DNA of 64,000 nt from Arthrobacter cryoconiti (GTDB taxonomy: Bacteria; Actinomycetota; Actinomycetes; Actinomycetales; Micrococcaceae), in contig NZ_JAJJBU010000003.1 of NCBI RefSeq assembly GCF_020905375.1, forward strand, positions 186,001-250,000, in the 5' to 3' direction. Of the stretch, positions 11,542-19,997 are shown piece after piece. Under the pieces are notes generated by a model. That model was not told the origin of the DNA. It did no database searches and saw nothing but the letters and a program-made list of their open reading frames with translations. The first letter of the stretch is position 1. Each line of letters begins with the position of its first letter. The translations under genes were made by a program, and so were the position numbers.

Positions 11542-12516
11542 ATGCGCGTAGCCGCCATTGATTGCGGGACTAACTCAATCCGTCTGCTCATCGCAGATGT
11601 ATCCAATTCCGCCGCGGGTGTGGCCACATTGACGGATGTTCACCGTGAAATGCGGGTGGTGCGATTAGGGCAAGGCGTCGATGCCACCGGCATGCTCGCT
11701 CCGGAAGCCTTGGCACGGACTTTTGCGGCAGCAGAGGATTACGCTGCGCTGATACGAGACTGCGCGCTGGACGGTACAGCCGTGGAGCGCATCAGGTTTG
11801 TTGCCACAAGCGCAACGCGCGACGCCGGTAACCGGGATGTGTTCGTTGCGGGCATCAAGGCCCGCCTTGGTGTGGAACCTGAAGTGGCCACCGGGGATCA
11901 AGAAGCCGCATTGTCCTTTACCGGAGCCACAAGTGTACTGCCCGCACTTGAAAACGAACTTGTCCTGGTCGTTGACCTAGGCGGTGGCAGCACCGAGTTC
12001 GTGGTGGGAAACGCCCACGGTGTGCAGGCTTCTGTGAGCACAGATATGGGCTGCGTACGATTCACCGAACGCTACCTGAAAAGCGACCCACCCACAGCCC
12101 TGGAAATCGCAACGGCAGAGGCTGCGGTGGAGGTCAAACTGGTCGAGGTACTTTCTACTGTGCCTCTCGCTAACGTGACGAAAGTAGTCGGGGTGGCTGG
12201 AACCGTCACGACCATCACAGCTCAGGCCTTGGGGCTTGAACGCTATGAGCCGGAGAAGATCCATGCCGCCGTCGTGCCCTTAGAAACTGCGGAAGCCGCA
12301 GCTAGCGCCCTACTGGGCATGAGTCGGGCAGAACGCGCCGAATTGGGCTTCATGCATCCGGGGCGTGTTGATGTCATTGGTGCCGGCTCACTGATCTGGC
12401 GCACCGTCTTACTGCGGCTCGCGGTGCTCACGGGAGGACGCATTGAATCGGAAACCACCAGTGAACACGATATTCTAGACGGAATCGCCCTTGGTACGGC
12501 TAGGGGAATCAGCTGA
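11542..12516 (+). CDS. Ppx/GppA family exopolyphosphatase
   Basis: A 324-residue ASKHA-fold phosphatase that removes phosphate from polyphosphate or converts pppGpp to ppGpp. The phosphate-1 loop DCGTNSIRLLI is at the N-terminus, phosphate-2 is DLGGGSTEFVVG, and the adenosine-type motif is VGVAGTVTTITA. It is the short actinobacterial form with no C-terminal HD domain (like Rv1026). ATG 11542 follows AGAAAGG; an in-frame upstream extension to 11464 lacks family similarity. It follows DUF501 and may share its transcript. Confidence 0.93.
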   Translation: MRVAAIDCGTNSIRLLIADVSNSAAGVATLTDVHREMRVVRLGQGVDATGMLAPEALARTFAAAEDYAALIRDCALDGTAVERIRFVATSATRDAGNRDVFVAGIKARLGVEPEVATGDQEAALSFTGATSVLPALENELVLVVDLGGGSTEFVVGNAHGVQASVSTDMGCVRFTERYLKSDPPTALEIATAEAAVEVKLVEVLSTVPLANVTKVVGVAGTVTTITAQALGLERYEPEKIHAAVVPLETAEAAASALLGMSRAERAELGFMHPGRVDVIGAGSLIWRTVLLRLAVLTGGRIESETTSEHDILDGIALGTARGIS

Positions 12517-12551
12517 CATTTTTTGGCCGCATCCACTGGAAACGAGTTTTT

Positions 12552-14009
12552 ATGCCGGTATCGCCCCAGCCACTGCGCAGAAACCTGCGCAGATCGGCTG
12601 CCGCAGCGCTGGCGCTCGCCCTTTTTTCCGGGATAGCGTTAGCACCCGCTGCGTCCGCGGATGACATCCGCAACCGCGAATATTGGCTGGATCAATACGG
12701 CATCACGGCGGCTTGGGACACCTCCCAAGGTGAAGGTGTCAAGGTTGCCATCATCGACAGCGGTGTGGACTCCAGCCATAAGGATTTAGCCGGCGCGGTA
12801 GTCGGCGGGGTAGACATGTCCGGTTCCGGAAACGGAAACGGCACCAAGGGTGTCGGTTCCGAACCGGAGCACGGAACCCTTGTGGCGACTATGTTGGCTG
12901 GACGCGGACATACTGACCCCTCCTCCAGCCCAGTTGGCCCCTCAACGCCCCCTGGAGTGAAGGCCGGGGCTGGACCTGACGGAGTGGTGGGCGTTGCTCC
13001 CAAAGCAGAGCTGTTGAGTATCTCCGTCTGGCTCGGCAGCGAAAACCCGTCCGGGAAAACCGTGGACGATCAGATTCCTGCTGCCGTCAAATGGGCTGTG
13101 GACCACGGTGCAAGGGTCATCAACATGTCGCTGGGAAGCACTTCCACTGCCTGGCCGGAAAGTTGGGACGACGCATTTTCTTACGCTGAGTCCAAAGACG
13201 TCGTGATTGTAGCGGCCGCCGGAAACCGGGCCTCGGGAAGCGAGCAGGTGGGTGCTCCGGCGACCATTCCTGGTGTACTGGCAGTGGGTGGGCTGGATAA
13301 GAACGGTGCGGCCAGCAACGATTCTTCCTCACAGGGAATCAGCATTGGGGTCAGTGCTCCGGCCGAAGACTTGGCAGGCGGATTACCCGGAGGCGGTTAC
13401 GCGCGGTGGAGCGGCACCAGTGGAGCCGCGCCGATCGTGGCAGGGGTCGCTGCGCTGATTAGATCAAAGTACCCGGACATGTCAGCAGCGCAGGTCATAA
13501 ATAGAATTATTTCCTCCGCCAAGCCGAAGGGTGACGGCGTTCCCAACGCAATTTATGGCTATGGGCTTGTGGACGCAAACGCTGCGCTCACAGCTGACAT
13601 CCCCGTCGTGGAGGCCAATCCTTTGGGTAGCATCGCCGATTGGATTCGTGTTCACCGCCGGGTGGCAGTATCCGCGCCCACGGCAGGCGCCACTGTCTCA
13701 GCAGAACCCGTGCCTGGTCCAACCGTCGCAGACCGGCCTGCCCCGCGCGCTGCGCGCGCGACTGAGCTTTCCGGCGCTGCGCCGACTGCGATTGTTTTTG
13801 GCTTTGGCGGACTCTTACTGCTCATCGTCGCGGCGGGCAGCACGCACTTACTTGTGGTGCGTCGAAAACTGAATATGCCTGGTTCCTCGAGTTCCACCGG
13901 CGTGGGTACCGCTGAGCCCATTGACTCAGATTCTGCTGAGCCTACCGACTTAGACACTGCGGACTCCAAGGACAGCTCGGTGCAGGTCAAAGGCAGCCAC
14001 CAGCGCTGA
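12552..14009 (+). CDS. Membrane-anchored S8 (subtilisin-like, mycosin-type) serine protease
   Basis: A 485-residue secreted protease. A basic signal peptide ends near residue 35 (ALAPAASADD). The catalytic triad is complete: Asp in VAIIDSGVDSSH, His in EHGTLVATMLAG and Ser in SGTSGAAPIVAG; the oxyanion Asn is in AAAGN. After the protease domain (~residues 45-340) comes an Ala/Pro-rich linker, a membrane helix (IVFGFGGLLLLIVAAG) and a short acidic cytoplasmic tail. This layout resembles ESX mycosins, but no type VII secretion genes are nearby and the mycosin N-terminal extension is short. It would act outside the membrane; the substrate is unknown. Confidence 0.88.
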   Translation: MPVSPQPLRRNLRRSAAAALALALFSGIALAPAASADDIRNREYWLDQYGITAAWDTSQGEGVKVAIIDSGVDSSHKDLAGAVVGGVDMSGSGNGNGTKGVGSEPEHGTLVATMLAGRGHTDPSSSPVGPSTPPGVKAGAGPDGVVGVAPKAELLSISVWLGSENPSGKTVDDQIPAAVKWAVDHGARVINMSLGSTSTAWPESWDDAFSYAESKDVVIVAAAGNRASGSEQVGAPATIPGVLAVGGLDKNGAASNDSSSQGISIGVSAPAEDLAGGLPGGGYARWSGTSGAAPIVAGVAALIRSKYPDMSAAQVINRIISSAKPKGDGVPNAIYGYGLVDANAALTADIPVVEANPLGSIADWIRVHRRVAVSAPTAGATVSAEPVPGPTVADRPAPRAARATELSGAAPTAIVFGFGGLLLLIVAAGSTHLLVVRRKLNMPGSSSSTGVGTAEPIDSDSAEPTDLDTADSKDSSVQVKGSHQR

Positions 14010-14134
14010 GACGGGTTATAGCGGCGGCGGTGCCCGGCGTCGTACTGTGTCAAAAAAACGTGAGCTTGGGGTGCGTTACGCCATAGCGAGAAACGTATTA
14101 GTGAATATTTTCACAATCGTTGTATCATGGAGAT

Positions 14135-15592
14135 ATGGCACTCACACCCACATTTTCATCCCGTCCCCGCGTTCTGGTGGTTGGCGGCGGTTACGTTGGC
14201 CTCTACACTGCATTGAAACTTCAGAAGAAGATCGCCAAGTCCGGTGGCATTCTCACCCTGGTTGATCCGCTGCCGTACATGACGTACCAGCCGTTCCTTC
14301 CCGAAGTGGCCGGAGGCAATATTGAGCCCCGCCACGCGGTTGTTTCACACCGAAAGCACCTACAGGAAACTGAGCTGCTGCAGGGGTCAGTGACCAGCAT
14401 TGACCACGCAAATCGCACAGCCATGGTCGCCCCGGCCGACGGCGGCGCACCGTTTGAACTGCCCTACCATGACGTAGTTCTGGCGGCAGGTGCCGTAACC
14501 CGCACGTTCCCCATCAAGGGCCTGGCGCAGTCCGGAATCGGACTCAAGTCCATCGAGGAGGCTGTCGCCCTGCGCGATCAGGTGCTCTCCCTTATTGAAG
14601 AAGCTGGCACCGAAAAAGATCCGGCGACCCGTAAGCGTGCGCTGACGTTTGTTGTAGTTGGTGGTGGTTTCGCAGGAATCGAAACCATCGCAGAGCTAGA
14701 GGACATGGCCCGTGCCGCAGTCAAGCTCAACCCGTTGGTGGACCAATCTGAACTGCGCTTTGTGCTCGTTGAAGCTATGGGACGCATCATGCCCGAAGTT
14801 ACGCAGTCTCAAGCCCTCTGGGTTGTGGAGCACTTGCGCAGCCGTGGCGTTGAAGTCCTTCTTAATACGTCGTTGGACAACGCGGAAGAGCACAACCTCA
14901 AGCTCATCAACTTGCCCGATAAGTCTCTTGCTCAGCAGTTCGATGCAGATACTCTGATCTGGACCGCCGGTGTCATGGCGAACCCGATGGTTCGCTCCAC
15001 AGACTTCCCGATCGAACCCCGTGGCCGCGTCTCCGTCAATACGAACCTGCAGATCACTGGCGAGTTCGGCGTCATCCCGAACGCCTGGGCTGCTGGCGAC
15101 GTTGCAGCCGTGCCTGATGTTACCGGCGGCTTGCCCGACGGAACCTGTGTCCCTAATGCTCAGCACGCCCTGCGCCAAGCCAAACGCCTGGCCAAAAACC
15201 TGTGGGCCAGCCGTTTCAACAAGACGATGACCGGCTACAAGCACAAGAACTTGGGTGCGGTTGCCGGGTTTGGACAGTGGAAGGGTGTTGCCAAGATTAT
15301 GGGCATCCAACTAAAGGGCGCACCGGCTTGGTTGGCGCACCGTGGCTACCATGGCCTGGCTATGCCGACAGTCGAACGCAAATACCGCGTCATCACTGAC
15401 TGGTTTGTCGCCATGGTTGCTGGCCGCGACCTTTCCCAGCTGCTGAACTTGGACAACCCCCGCAAGACATTCGTCGAGGCTGCCACCCCGAAGCCGAAGC
15501 CCGCCGCTGCGGCTCCTGCGCAGGCGCCTGCGGAAGAAGCAAAAGCGCCAGAGTCAGCTGATGCTAAAGAAAAAGCGCCGGCTGCTAAGTAG
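14135..15592 (+). CDS. ndh: Type II NADH dehydrogenase (NDH-2), FAD-dependent
   Basis: A ~485-residue membrane-associated flavoprotein passing electrons from NADH to quinone without proton pumping. The FAD dinucleotide fold RVLVVGGGYVGLYTALKL is N-terminal, the NADH fold FVVVGGGFAGIETIAEL lies near residue 175, and the FAD-closing motif AWAAGDVAAVPD lies near 330. The C-terminal ~45 residues are an Ala/Pro/Lys-rich tail after the amphipathic membrane-binding region. ATG 14135 follows GGAGAT. A strong terminator follows (15673-15715). As the main quinone reductase of many actinobacteria it should be important for aerobic growth. Confidence 0.93.
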   Translation: MALTPTFSSRPRVLVVGGGYVGLYTALKLQKKIAKSGGILTLVDPLPYMTYQPFLPEVAGGNIEPRHAVVSHRKHLQETELLQGSVTSIDHANRTAMVAPADGGAPFELPYHDVVLAAGAVTRTFPIKGLAQSGIGLKSIEEAVALRDQVLSLIEEAGTEKDPATRKRALTFVVVGGGFAGIETIAELEDMARAAVKLNPLVDQSELRFVLVEAMGRIMPEVTQSQALWVVEHLRSRGVEVLLNTSLDNAEEHNLKLINLPDKSLAQQFDADTLIWTAGVMANPMVRSTDFPIEPRGRVSVNTNLQITGEFGVIPNAWAAGDVAAVPDVTGGLPDGTCVPNAQHALRQAKRLAKNLWASRFNKTMTGYKHKNLGAVAGFGQWKGVAKIMGIQLKGAPAWLAHRGYHGLAMPTVERKYRVITDWFVAMVAGRDLSQLLNLDNPRKTFVEAATPKPKPAAAAPAQAPAEEAKAPESADAKEKAPAAK

Positions 15593-15672
15593 TTCAAACT
15601 CGTAGTGTCAGTGCCTTAGCGTCGCTGAGTTTAGTGAGGCTGAGTTGAGTGGCACTGCCTCGACGTCTCACT

Positions 15673-15723
15673 GTGCGGCGGTGACCCTCCCACTGCGGGA
15701 GGATCGCCGTCGCACTTTATTGT
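15673..15723 (+). terminator. Rho-independent terminator after ndh
   Basis: A 19-bp stem (15673-15691 with 15697-15715, two mismatches/G-U pairs) with a 5-base ACTGC loop is followed by TTTATTGT. It is the strongest canonical plus-strand terminator of the window. Confidence 0.9.
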
Positions 15724-15799
15724 GTACTTACCGCCTCCCCTGCGCGCATCCTCAAGGTAGTAGAGAAGGCGCGTCTGAGCTGCCCCATAGACTGGCCCC

Positions 15800-16306
15800 A
15801 TGATCATTAGGCGCGAACGTGCTCCGGACCGGCCGGAGATCCAAGCCGTGATCGAGGCTGCGTTTTCGAGCAAAGTGGAAGCGCGGCTATTGCGTGAATT
15901 ATTTGCCGCACGTGAATATCTGCCGGAGTACTCTTTGGTGGCTGAATCGGAGTCAGGCGAGATTCGCGGGTACGTCATCAGCACCCGTGGCCGGATCGGC
16001 ACTGCGCCTGCATTGGGATTGGGGCCCATTGGTGTGCTGGAAAAATATCAGCGCCAAGGTATTGGAGCCATGCTGATAAATGCTACCGTCACGACCGCGA
16101 ATGCGGCCGGGGAGAATGCCATAGTGCTCTTAGGGAGTGTGGATTATTTTCCGCGCCTTGGCTTCTTGCCGGCAGACTCCTTGGGTATTGCTTCACCGGA
16201 TCGATCCTGGGGTTCGCACTTCATGGCGCTCCCGTTGTCCGGATACGGCGCTGATACACGCGGTCAGTTCCGCTATGCGGAACCTTTTAACCGTTTGTCA
16301 AAATAG
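15800..16306 (+). CDS. GNAT-family N-acetyltransferase
   Basis: A 168-residue single-domain acetyltransferase, YhbS-like. The acetyl-CoA pyrophosphate-binding motif is visible as KYQRQGIGAMLIN (Q/R-x-x-G-x-G/A) near residue 82, followed by the VLLGSVDYFPRLGF segment that is typical of the family (the F-P-R-F/L-G-F element). The substrate cannot be told. The gene has its own ATG at 15800 after the ndh terminator and stands upstream of the tRNA gene, in the same direction. Confidence 0.85.
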   Translation: MIIRRERAPDRPEIQAVIEAAFSSKVEARLLRELFAAREYLPEYSLVAESESGEIRGYVISTRGRIGTAPALGLGPIGVLEKYQRQGIGAMLINATVTTANAAGENAIVLLGSVDYFPRLGFLPADSLGIASPDRSWGSHFMALPLSGYGADTRGQFRYAEPFNRLSK

Positions 16307-16412
16307 TTTTGCGCGAATTTGCTGTCTCCACACTGAACACTGTGAGCTGGTTTATTTTGGGCGAGCATTATCCAGTAGTGTTAAGATCGCAATGCATTCG
16401 TAGATTTTTTAC

Positions 16413-16485
16413 GCCCCAGTAGCCCAATGGCAGAGGCAGTGGACTTAAAATCCATTCAGTGTCGGTTCGAGTCCGACCTGGGGTA
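16413..16485 (+). tRNA. tRNA with anticodon UAA (predicted Leu, but class I shape)
   Basis: The cloverleaf is clear. Acceptor stem GCCCCAG/CTGGGGT closes with a G-U pair. The D arm has a 3-bp GCC/GGC stem. The anticodon stem GTGGA/TCCAT encloses loop CTTAAAA, placing anticodon TAA at 16446-16448. The variable loop is 5 bases (TCAGT), and the T arm is GTCGG-TTCGAGT-CCGAC. The discriminator is A and CCA is not encoded. Anticodon UAA reads the leucine codon UUA, yet leucine tRNAs are normally class II with a long variable arm, which is absent here. A T-rich run follows. The gene call is firm; the amino acid is inferred from the anticodon only. Confidence 0.9.
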
Positions 16486-16615
16486 CAAATTTTTTGCTTT
16501 TCATAGAGTCGTGCATCACGATACGGCTCCGCCGGGAACTTGTTGGCGTTCCTGCGCGTCTTACTTGGTAGACTTGAAACATAATTTACCCCCCTATTTC
16601 GGAGGAATCAGCGCC

Positions 16616-17461
16616 ATGGCACTTGGTGGAAATCCGGTATTTGCCAATAACAAGAACTTCAAGGACGTGCCTGCTGGACAGCGCGGCTACGCCAATGGGG
16701 CCGCCACCATCGGTGCGCAGCAGACCCAGCTTTCCGCAGAGCAGCTTCAGCAGATGTACAGCAAGCCCTCAGCTACTGCTCAGCAGACTGGCCGGATGAG
16801 CTACGACGACGTCATCATGAAGACCGTGGGAACGTTGGCCATGGTCTTGGCCGGCGCCGCATTAGGCTGGATTTTCCCTATCCTGATGCTCCCGGGCATG
16901 ATCGTCGGGCTCGTCCTGGGACTGGTCAACTCCTTCAAGAAGCAGCCTTCGCCAGCGTTGATCCTTTGCTACGCCGCATTTGAGGGAATGTTCCTCGGTG
17001 GTATCTCGCAGTTTCTCGAACAGGCTTACCCCGGGATTGTCGTTCAGGCAGTTCTTGGCACGCTCAGCGTGTTCGCAGTGACCTTGGTGCTGTTCCGCAA
17101 TGCCAAGGTCCGCGCCACCCCGAAAATGACCCGGTTCTTCATCATCGCCTTGGCCGGGTATGCCTTGTTCTCTCTCATCAACTTGGGCTTGATGGTGTTC
17201 GGGGGAACGTCCAGTCCCTGGGGCATCAATAGCATGCACATCCCCGGCACCAATATTCCGTTCGGTTTAATCCTGGGCGTTTTTGCCATCGGCTTGGCCG
17301 CGTTCTCGCTGATTGTCGATTTCACGTCCATTGAGAAGGGTGTCCAGAACGGGCTCCCCGCAAAGTACTCATGGACAGCGGCCTTCGGGCTGACCGTCAC
17401 CTTGGTCTGGCTCTATGTGGAGATCCTGCGCCTGCTAGCAATCCTGCGGGGCAACGACTAA
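16616..17461 (+). CDS. Bax inhibitor-1/YccA-family membrane protein
   Basis: A 281-residue protein with a ~60-residue Gln/Ala-rich soluble N-terminus and about seven membrane helices. The actinobacterial YccA-like hallmark segments are MSYDDVIMKTVGTLAMV, YAAFEGMFLGGIS and the C-terminal ALVDFTSIEKG-like segment (LIVDFTSIEKGVQNGLP), which carries the conserved acidic residue in the last helices. The family includes calcium-leak channels and FtsH modulators; the role here is unknown. ATG 16616 follows GGAGGAATC. An upstream in-frame extension would run through the tRNA and is rejected. A terminator lies 50 bases downstream. Confidence 0.9.
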   Translation: MALGGNPVFANNKNFKDVPAGQRGYANGAATIGAQQTQLSAEQLQQMYSKPSATAQQTGRMSYDDVIMKTVGTLAMVLAGAALGWIFPILMLPGMIVGLVLGLVNSFKKQPSPALILCYAAFEGMFLGGISQFLEQAYPGIVVQAVLGTLSVFAVTLVLFRNAKVRATPKMTRFFIIALAGYALFSLINLGLMVFGGTSSPWGINSMHIPGTNIPFGLILGVFAIGLAAFSLIVDFTSIEKGVQNGLPAKYSWTAAFGLTVTLVWLYVEILRLLAILRGND

Positions 17462-17513
17462 GGCCAGCTGTCCCCGGTAAAAATCAACTCAGCACTCTCA
17501 TATTTCAATAAAG

Positions 17514-17556
17514 CGTCCGCCCGGTCTTCGTAGGATCGGGCGGACGTTGCTGTTTC
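17514..17556 (+). terminator. Rho-independent terminator after the Bax-inhibitor-like gene
   Basis: A perfect 10-bp stem CGTCCGCCCG (17514-17523) / CGGGCGGACG (17537-17546) with a 13-base loop is followed by TTGCTGTTTCGTTC. The remaining ~150 bases before the convergent galK show no gene. Confidence 0.85.
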
Positions 17557-17703
17557 GTTCATCCGCTAACATCACGTGGTGCTCAGCGTCGCTATAGGTG
17601 GCAACGATCTGTCGCTCTCCGTGGATTCAATCCCTGCTCCTAGACGTTCTGCCGGTCCGGGACGAACCAGCTTCCCGGATCAGTTGCTTCAGTTGCTTCG
17701 GAG

Positions 17704-18876
17704 CTAAAGGATGCGGCGGGCTCCGGGACCGGGGGAGACGGTGAAGAAGTCCGGTGCTTGCCAGTTAGCCTTCGCAAACGCACGGTCGACGGCGTCGCGA
17801 ACCTTTAGTTCTTCGGCTTCCGGGATGAGTGCGATCGCGCAGCCGCCAAAGCCGCCGCCCGTCATGCGCGCACCAAGGGCGCCATTCTCCAAGGCGGTGG
17901 CGACGGCTAGGTCCAGTTCGGCGCAGGAGATTTCAAAGTCATCGCGCATGGAGGAGTGGCTGGCGGTGAGAAGGGCACCAATCGCTGTGGGACCGGCGTC
18001 GTCCAGAACCACTACCGTGTCCAAAACTCGCTGATTCTCTGTGACAATGTGCCGCACCCGACGGTAGGTTACTGCGTCCAGGCGCAGAGCGGCCTCCGGC
18101 AACTGGGCCGCTGTGAGTTCACGCAGTGACGGGACGTCGAGCATTTGTGCACCCAGCTCGCAGGAAGCCCGCCGTTCGGCATAACCACCGGTCGCGTGGG
18201 CATGGGTGACTTTGGTGTCCACGACCAGAATCCGCAGAGCGGCACCGGAGAGATCCAAAGGAACCAAATGTGACTCGCGGGTGCGGCAATCCAAAAAAAC
18301 GGCATGGCCGTCAGAGGCGAGCAAAGACGCCGATTGGTCCAAGATCCCGGTGGGAGCACCAACGACCTCATTCTCGGTGCGCTGGCCAATAAGTACCAGC
18401 TCCTTGGGCGAAAACTGGGCACCGTAAAGATCGTTAAGCGCTGTGGATACTGCGCACTCAATAGCTGCGGAGGAGGACAATCCAGCTCCTGACGGGACCG
18501 TGGAATGCAGATAGAGATCAAAACCGCCAACTTCCACGCCCATTTGGGCCAACACCCACACAACGCCGAGGGGATAAGCAGTCCACCCTGTCATGGTGCC
18601 GTGGGAGAGCGTGGAGATGTCAACTTCCACCATCTTTTTATCTCCGTAACTGGATATGAGCCGAGCGGTCTGGTCCGCACGCAGACGCACCGCCACCGTG
18701 GCCTCACGGTCAATGGCAAAAGGCAGCACGAACCCGTCGTTGTAGTCGGTATGCTCACCTATCAGGTTCACGCGGCCAGGAGCCACCCACACACCATCAG
18801 GGGGATAGCCAAACACTGTGGCGAAAGTGTCTGCCACGTTTTGTGCGCTGATGGGCTGGGTCGCGGATGCGTTCAT
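17704..18876 (-). CDS. galK: Galactokinase
   Basis: A 390-residue GHMP kinase phosphorylating D-galactose at C1 in the Leloir pathway. The galactokinase signature GRVNLIGEHTDYNDG near residue 35, the ATP-binding PSGAGLSSSAA near residue 130 and the GHMP motif 3 RMTGGGFGGCA near residue 345 are all intact. Its ATG overlaps the galT stop by four bases, so it is the last gene of the deoR-galT-galK operon, read leftwards. Convergent with the Bax-inhibitor gene and its terminator. Confidence 0.96.
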   Translation of the reverse strand: MNASATQPISAQNVADTFATVFGYPPDGVWVAPGRVNLIGEHTDYNDGFVLPFAIDREATVAVRLRADQTARLISSYGDKKMVEVDISTLSHGTMTGWTAYPLGVVWVLAQMGVEVGGFDLYLHSTVPSGAGLSSSAAIECAVSTALNDLYGAQFSPKELVLIGQRTENEVVGAPTGILDQSASLLASDGHAVFLDCRTRESHLVPLDLSGAALRILVVDTKVTHAHATGGYAERRASCELGAQMLDVPSLRELTAAQLPEAALRLDAVTYRRVRHIVTENQRVLDTVVVLDDAGPTAIGALLTASHSSMRDDFEISCAELDLAVATALENGALGARMTGGGFGGCAIALIPEAEELKVRDAVDRAFAKANWQAPDFFTVSPGPGARRIL

Positions 18877-19997
18877 AGTGCGTGGACTTTCGCGGTGGTG
18901 GGGACATTGAGGCCGCGCAGAACTGCTGCTGTTTGTTCGGGAGTTGTGTCATTGATGAAGGCGCCCATGGCTGCCTCTGACCCGGCCAGGAACTTTAGTT
19001 TGTCCGCTGCCCTGCGCGGTGAGGTCAATTGCAAATGTAGACGGCCCGCCGCACGCAGCGAAGGGACCAGAGGCGCCTGATGCCAGGCCGCAATGTAGGG
19101 CGTGGGGCTCTCATACAGGGCGTCCACACGGCGCAGCACATCAAGGTACATGACTGCCAGTTCGTCCCGTTCGGCGTCGTTCAGCGAGGCGAAATCAGGG
19201 ACGTGGCGGTGTGGGGTTAGATGGATTTCAAGAGGCATGTGGGCGGCAAACGGAACATAGGCGCTAAAGTGTTCGCCTTGGGCTACCATTCGTTCACCCG
19301 ATTTCACTTCGCTGGCAACAATGGAACCCAGAAGCGACTCGCGGCCGTCGTGCGCTTCATAGAACGCTTGTGCCGCATTAGCCATGACCGCGCTGCGGGG
19401 CGGAACATAGGAATACGCGTAAATCTGTCCGTGCGGATGATGAAGTGTCACTCCGATGTCCTGGCCGCGGTTTTCGAACGGGAACACTTGCTTGATGCCC
19501 GGTAGTGAGCTCAGGGCTTCTGTGCGGTGCGCCCAGGCATCAATTACTGTACGTGCGCGCTGGGGCGACAATCCGCCAAAGGACCCTGTGTGTTGGGAGG
19601 TGAAGGCCACTACTTCGCACCGGCCAAATGCCTTACCCGTACTTCCCCAGGCCGGGTGCTCGGGAGTTAGCCCCAAAGCGGGGCCCAAAGAAGGGAATCG
19701 GTTTTCAAAAACCGCTACGTCGTAGGCTGCGTCTGGGATTTCGGAAAGATTGGCGCCGGTGCTCGGACACAACGGGCACTGGTCTGCCGGGGGCAGATAG
19801 GTGCGGCTCTGCCGGTGCGCGGCGATGGCGACCCAGTCATTCGTGAGCGCATCGAAACGGAGTTCGCCGGTATCGGCATCCGAGCGGGGCTCCAAAGGAC
19901 GGGTATCTGCGCCCGTGTGGTGGTGTGCCACAGGGCCTTCGTCAAAGTAGATCAGTTCCCGGCCGTCGGCCAAAAGAGTGCTGGTGGCGGTGGTCAT
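18873..19997 (-). CDS. galT: Galactose-1-phosphate uridylyltransferase
   Basis: A 374-residue HIT-fold enzyme exchanging UMP between UDP-glucose and galactose-1-phosphate. The active-site HPH motif with the nucleophilic second histidine is visible (HHPHGQIYAY) near residue 185, with the zinc/structural CPLCPSTG segment near residue 75. Length and domain order are normal. It overlaps galK at its 3' end and the regulator at its 5' end, so all three are co-transcribed. An epimerase GalE is not in the window. Confidence 0.95.
   Translation of the reverse strand: MTTATSTLLADGRELIYFDEGPVAHHHTGADTRPLEPRSDADTGELRFDALTNDWVAIAAHRQSRTYLPPADQCPLCPSTGANLSEIPDAAYDVAVFENRFPSLGPALGLTPEHPAWGSTGKAFGRCEVVAFTSQHTGSFGGLSPQRARTVIDAWAHRTEALSSLPGIKQVFPFENRGQDIGVTLHHPHGQIYAYSYVPPRSAVMANAAQAFYEAHDGRESLLGSIVASEVKSGERMVAQGEHFSAYVPFAAHMPLEIHLTPHRHVPDFASLNDAERDELAVMYLDVLRRVDALYESPTPYIAAWHQAPLVPSLRAAGRLHLQLTSPRRAADKLKFLAGSEAAMGAFINDTTPEQTAAVLRGLNVPTTAKVHAL

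Noticed and set aside
14696-15310. 204-residue minus-strand ORF opposite ndh
   Set aside because: Antisense shadow of a well-supported NADH dehydrogenase gene.
16446-16448. Ochre suppressor tRNA
   Set aside because: The anticodon read 5' to 3' is UAA, which pairs with codon UUA. An ochre suppressor would need UUA as its anticodon.
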